Below are positions 41,892 to 64,000 of a DNA stretch of 64,000 nt, one piece after another. The notes below the pieces were generated by a model that worked only from the letters and a program-made list of their open reading frames with translations, had not been told where the DNA came from and made no database searches. This DNA is from Lingula anatina (taxonomy: Eukaryota > Brachiopoda > Lingulata > Lingulida > Lingulidae). The stretch lies in NCBI RefSeq assembly GCF_001039355.2, contig NW_019774058.1:477817-541816 (forward strand). Direction: 5' to 3'. The stretch's first letter is position 1. Each line of letters starts with the position of its first letter. The position numbers and the translations under genes were made by a program.

Positions 41892-42453
41892 GAACAGATG
41901 TACCAGGTAAATTATGGGTGAGATGAACCTTGGTGTAATTATAAATTTACCATAATTATAAAAGAGAGAGGCATATGGATACAATCACATGTTACACAAA
42001 AGGAGCGGTTCAAACTTTCAAGAGAAGGAGAACTACAATTACATAAGAAATGGATAAGTAAATAACACAGTTACACAGGTATAAATATTATGACTTTTGA
42101 CCGTGTGCCATATTTAGTCCCACTGCCTAGTCACTTCTCACAACAGTTGGAACATAAAATGACATTTTTTAATATATCCTAAGAGTTACCAAGCAGAGCA
42201 ACCAATTCATTTCTTTTCTTGAATGATTTTATTATATATTAATTGGAAAGGAGACTAAAATATCTTTGCTGGTGCTGTTAAATACTTGGCATAATTGACT
42301 GTCTGGTGACCTTGTATCAGCTTTTAGGGTTGAGATTTTACTTAAAAAGGTGTCTCAGTCTACTTTGTACATAAGGCATTGGTATAGAAAATGGTATTCA
42401 TCTTCAATTACCCCTTGGGTCAATTATCTGCAAATATAATTTAACGACAGTAC
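40231..42453. other. Intergenic DNA between SPATA4 and TRPA 3' end
   Basis: No gene recognised. Holds a T tract (about 40,908-40,940) and an AT microsatellite (41,828-41,889). The part next to 42,454 is probably TRPA 3' UTR; a minus-strand AATAAA near 42,225 is a candidate poly(A) signal. Confidence 0.5.
41828..41889. repeat. (AT)n microsatellite
   Basis: About 31 AT units without interruption. Frames of Tyr/Ile repeats here are spurious. Confidence 0.95.
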
Positions 42454-60094
<17,641 letters not shown>

Positions 60095-60491
60095 TCTGTG
60101 TGTGTTTTGCCTTGGGTGTGTTGTCAGTGGCCGTTTCGACTGGGGTAAGATTGACGGATGATCTGGACTCTACCCACTCTGGACACAAACCCAAGACGTA
60201 GAAAATGTTATCGTAATCAGAGTAAACACTCCTATCATCTATTGGTTGTACGCGACCTAAAAAAAGCCACCGTTTTGGTGGATTCAATAGTACATAAAAT
60301 ACTAGTAAATGGTTGCTTCTACCGATGACTGCTTGAGAGTTCAAGCAATTTATAGCTTAATTGCAACTTGGAATGGTTTTGCCACAGGCTTATCTATTTG
60401 AAGTCTGTTAAATGACATACTAAAAATTTCAAAGAGTCCTTGCATGAGAAATATAACAAAAATCAAGATGGACGCCAAGGGCATAATAATA
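60095..60491. promoter_or_regulatory. Upstream region of TRPA
   Basis: Probable 5' UTR and promoter by position. The start codon at 60,094 is the first ATG of the frame that runs into the exon 1 donor; nothing upstream in frame looks coding. Confidence 0.35.
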
Positions 60492-60654
60492 CAGGGTGGT
60501 CCATAAGAATCGACCTATTTTACTTTCCATCTCCAACTTTCTTTTGCCAAAATGTTCCATAAGGATAACCATTTTTCCCTTACAAATTCTGCAGAAATTG
60601 TAAACATTCACCCTTACATCTCACGCAACACGAACATTAATTTGGCCACCCTAG
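60492..60654. mobile_element. Tc1/mariner-like MITE, 163 bp, TA-flanked
   Basis: Left terminus CAGGGTGGTCCATAAG; right terminus AATTTGGCCACCCTAG, its near complement. Both sides are flanked by TA (60,490-60,491; 60,655-60,656), the target duplication of Tc1/mariner transposases. No coding content. Lies about 400 bp upstream of the TRPA start codon. Confidence 0.65.
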
Positions 60655-61882
60655 TACTTGCTAGATCTCAGATTTCTTCCTTAGGGTGCACCTAAAGAAA
60701 AGAACCAATGTCAACAAGCCACAAATATTGGCATTTTCAACGTATGAAGAGAAGTAAGGAACAGTCGTACTTTTTTGTGACCTTGGGTAATTTGAGTAAA
60801 TCCGAGGTGGAGGCTATTTTCCATAGAACATAGGTTCTAACTACCAACAGGGATGATTCAGTGTTCTGTATCAAGTAAAGTTATTTTAAGCGTTTACCAC
60901 GTCCTCATGACTATAATGTATATCTGGTGGGTGACTAGCATTTTTTCCTAGAATTTTAGAGAAATTCCAAGATTACCGCCGTTTGCCATATAATTACATG
61001 TACATCGGAATCAACAACTGCCAGGGATTTATATTATTCGTTATTAAATAAAGTTTAAGGGCCCTATTTTCCTTAAAATACAATGCCGTAGTACATGGAT
61101 TTCAATTACCAGATAGACATTTAATTCACTAGAAAATAAATGTCACACACGCACTGGATGGCTTGCTGCACTGACCTGAAAAAAAGGTAATAAGGACGGT
61201 ACACGATTCCACTGGCAGTTGTTATCTAGGTTAAGCGTCAAAAGATTGCCTTAACCCCCCCCCCCCCCAAAAAAAAAAAAAAAAAAAAAAAATAAAAATA
61301 ATAAATTAAAAAAAAAAAAAAAAACAGAACGACGGCGTACCGGCACATGTATTTCGTTTTTATCAAATTGATGCAGTAAACGGAGCAAATTGCTTTCTAG
61401 AAGAAAATTTACGACACATTTTACATCTTATGGAAATGACATCCTACATTACACATGATGATACGTTTTATTTCCCTCTATCGAAATGGAACCATTCAGG
61501 GCTGTCTAAGATTTTGCCTTTACAAATTGAAGGACATTTTGCAACTTGTACGAAATACGAATAAAAAATATCGTCACGTATTTAAATACACTAAACCATA
61601 TTTTGATACTCGTAATGTCCACCACAAGTTTTAACATGTAATATAAAAGGTATTTTCAAACGTAGACATTAGTCAATTCAGTTTATTGCCAGATCTACGC
61701 CTGTGCTCTTTTTCATTTTTAAAGTTTTTTGCTTACAGGCCAGTATCTAAGGAATTCGAATGTGCTATTGTACTTGATATGAATACAGATTCCCATACCT
61801 CATGTGTTCAGGTGATTTTTTATAAGTTGCATGTCATTGCTCCCATAAAGACACGGAATAGGCCCTGGAGACACGACCGATA
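60655..61882. other. Intergenic DNA between TRPA 5' end and METTL27 3' end
   Basis: No exon or RNA gene seen. Contains a C-then-A low-complexity run (61,254-61,324). The part next to 61,882 is likely METTL27 3' UTR. Confidence 0.5.
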
Positions 61883-63800
61883 TTAAAACCCCTGTACTTT
61901 GATACGAAATATGTACAACATTCCCTCTTCCATTTCGTGATACCTAGGTATGGGATGGTTGGCCAGTACGTCCCATCGGCCGGCTTTGGTATGCTCGTCC
62001 ATAATCTCGTGAAGCCCTTGACCGTTGTAACCCAGAACTGGCAGGAAAACTTTTTTGAGGGCGATAACTATGTAGCCACCTGGATATAAAAATGAATGGA
62101 TGTACCATGATTGATGGAATAGTAATAATATTTAAACAAACAAATCTGTGTGACATATGTTACACCAGCGGTAAGGTGTGCAGTGACTTGACTGTTCCAT
62201 GCCCAAACCGCTGTGTACGGTTTTGAAAAGAAAACTTTATTTTAAAATCATTATGTGTTTGTTTGATTTTACATTGCTATAGTTTAGAAAAAGACGGTCA
62301 TGACCCGGCAGAACTATAGTCGCGACAAAATGTCTCATCTTTCCAAATTAACTCTTCGTTTTTATCGATATCATGTTAAATCAATTGATTATCACCCTAT
62401 GATATATTACAATTAAAAAGAAAAAGTGTCGACAACATGCCATTACGGTGATTTTTAAACTAGAATCCAAATTTCTGATGACCGTCTGAGACCATGGTCT
62501 TAGATACGACAGCACGCTAGGCTCTGTTTTATCCACAACCGTTTTCAGCTTCGAAGAAGTACCTGTTATCTAAAAAATAATGCACATTTTTTCTCACACT
62601 ATTGCTTCATCGAATAATATTGATATTGGTTTTAAAACGCGATCACAAAGACACTTGGGATCAAAGTTGAACATCAATTTCAGCAGACAGTTGTACTTGA
62701 TGAAAAGAAACGTGTCTGTGTGTTCGGTATGGCCCCTATTGTTTGTTTGATGTAACTAGTGTGTATTCACACTATCATGTACCTGGCTTCACGATCCGAA
62801 TTAGCTCAGCCAGACAGCTTCCGTTCACGTGACCTGGACAAAAGCTACCTACAGTCACAACTCCGTCATAAGTATCTGTAAAAAAAAAGGCAATTCGCAT
62901 TTCAGTAAATAAAACAAGTTCCATATATATATATATATATATATATAAAGAAGACAAATTTTCATAATTTTTTCGGGCTGGCGAATATGCATGTACAGCG
63001 CAGATATACATGTAGGCCTATTCTTACCCTGGTCGCAGCGCATTAAAATTAATTTAATTTAAATAAAAAAATCAGTTCCTCAAAGAACTAAATTCCTACG
63101 TCAATTGTTGTAGGTAAGTCGTAACTGAACACGTGGTCACCCGAGATAATGTGGCTGTCAGTTTTTCTGTTGCCTAACCTACACGTGCACCACTACTACT
63201 ACTACTACTACTACTAATAAATTCTCTTAATTCTTGACTGGGCTTTCACATTATTAAACAGTCGATAAGTACTGTAAAATAGAACGAATTCTGGTAAACT
63301 AATTCGTCAACTCCTATTTCAAATATTACCATCTTTTATATCCAACCGATTTGGGCCCATAAAGTCACAGATAACGTTATTATACAGTTTCTTCTCCTTC
63401 GCCTTTTCCAGCATTTCCGCGCTGGCGTCCAGTGCATCGATGTTTTGAAAACCATTTTTCTTCAGCTGTAAAGACATTTTTTAATTTATAAAATGATGAA
63501 AGTAATATTGAGGAATTGTTTTCTATGTTGTCTAATATCATCGACACGCACGTTTTAGCGGTTTCACAAATTATACCTGGTCTTTATGAATAAGTTCAAT
63601 CTTGAATGTCTTTCTACTTCTCCAATTTTCAATGAAAAGCTGTTTTTATTAAAACTGCATCTTGTAAACCCTACCTCAATTGCTACTAACCCGGTCCCCG
63701 CCGCAGCGTCCAGAATTAAAGCGTTCTTATTGTCCCCTAATAACTTCGATAACTCGCTGGCACCAATTTTAGGGGGATTATATTCTATGAAACTCAAATC
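61883..63800 (-). CDS. METTL27: METTL27 (WBSCR27)-like methyltransferase, 3' part, 183 aa visible
   Basis: SAM-dependent class I methyltransferase; the substrate is not established in the family. Exons in transcript order: 63800-63675, 63465-63330, 62875-62783, 62079-61883; 552 nt to a TAA stop, phases 0-1-1. SAM motif I is LILDAAAGTGLVA (visible residues 29-41), the acidic post-I loop NIDALDASAEML, motif IV region YDGVVTVGSF, and then VKPGGYIVIA. These match the order in vertebrate METTL27 (DVACGTGLVA, GVDGSPGML, KPGGLVCL). The first visible exon starts after an acceptor with DLSFIEYNPPK, so the N-terminal part (expected FYDxWAxxYD block) is beyond the right edge. A better name within the METTL family would need the missing exons. 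Confidence 0.87.
62926..62946. repeat. Short (AT)n repeat in METTL27 intron
   Basis: About ten AT units. Confidence 0.9.
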
Positions 63801-64000
63801 CTAAAAATATATTAAATGCATGTTTTTCAGTATACAATTTCCACATTTATACTTATATTACCAACATATAGATATCAGCTTAATACTTTAAAAGCTAGAA
63901 GTTTTATTACCTTTAATTTGGGGATTTTAAAGTCCTCAACAAAATGTTAAATGTTAAATGTACCCCGGTAGTACTGGTAGATGTGCAAACAACATAAGAA
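63801..64000. other. METTL27 intron running off the window
   Basis: No convincing exon. A GTAATA donor-like site follows AAATTAAAG on the minus strand near 63,912, but the preceding translation does not resemble the family and is closed by a stop. Confidence 0.45.

Noticed and set aside
63905-63965. Putative upstream METTL27 exon with GTAATA donor
   Set aside because: Frame is closed by a stop and does not show the FYDxWAxxYD block expected there.

Overview
This is animal nuclear DNA: multi-exon genes with GT-AG introns, short exons in an AT-rich background, abundant microsatellites, foldback DNA transposons and decayed non-LTR retrotransposons. The gene content (TRPC and TRPA channels, MITD1, SPATA4, METTL27) fits an invertebrate metazoan. 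Scattered TAGGCCTA-like words suggest a marine deuterostome or lophotrochozoan, but the phylum cannot be fixed from the sequence alone.

Layout. 1-15.8 kb: no gene recognised; two MITE-like elements and a minus-strand LINE relic (14.8-15.5 kb). 15,844-22,037 (+): a complete nine-exon TRPC channel, 954 aa. 22-29.5 kb: intergenic, dominated by a 3.6-kb degenerate satellite with an assembly gap, then relics of a Myb/SANT-like protein and a LINE 3' end. 29,824-33,473 (-): complete six-exon MITD1, 243 aa. 34.0-34.5 kb: a 500-bp imperfect palindrome between MITD1 and the divergent SPATA4. 35,243-39,354 (+): SPATA4, 266 aa, with exons 1-2 present twice in a 1,544-bp tandem duplication whose junction carries an N (probably an assembly artefact). 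42,454-60,094 (-): complete 24-exon TRPA channel, 1,235 aa, about 16 ankyrin repeats; its introns hold a LINE relic, TTGCAGCAAA-rich foldback elements, a 310-bp palindrome and a 770-bp pure T tract. 61,883-63,800 (-): 3' part of a METTL27-like methyltransferase whose 5' end lies beyond the right edge.

Function. TRPC and TRPA are plasma-membrane cation channels (receptor/store-coupled Ca2+ entry; thermal or chemical sensing). MITD1 acts with ESCRT-III at abscission, SPATA4 carries a CH domain of the SPEF1/CLAMP type linked to axonemes, and METTL27 is a SAM-dependent methyltransferase. I see no operon-like logic. The pair most likely to share control is MITD1/SPATA4 (head to head, YY1-like ATGGCGGC motif in the spacer). 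All exon models were read by hand from splice sites and reading frame; the four complete CDS sums are exact multiples of three.
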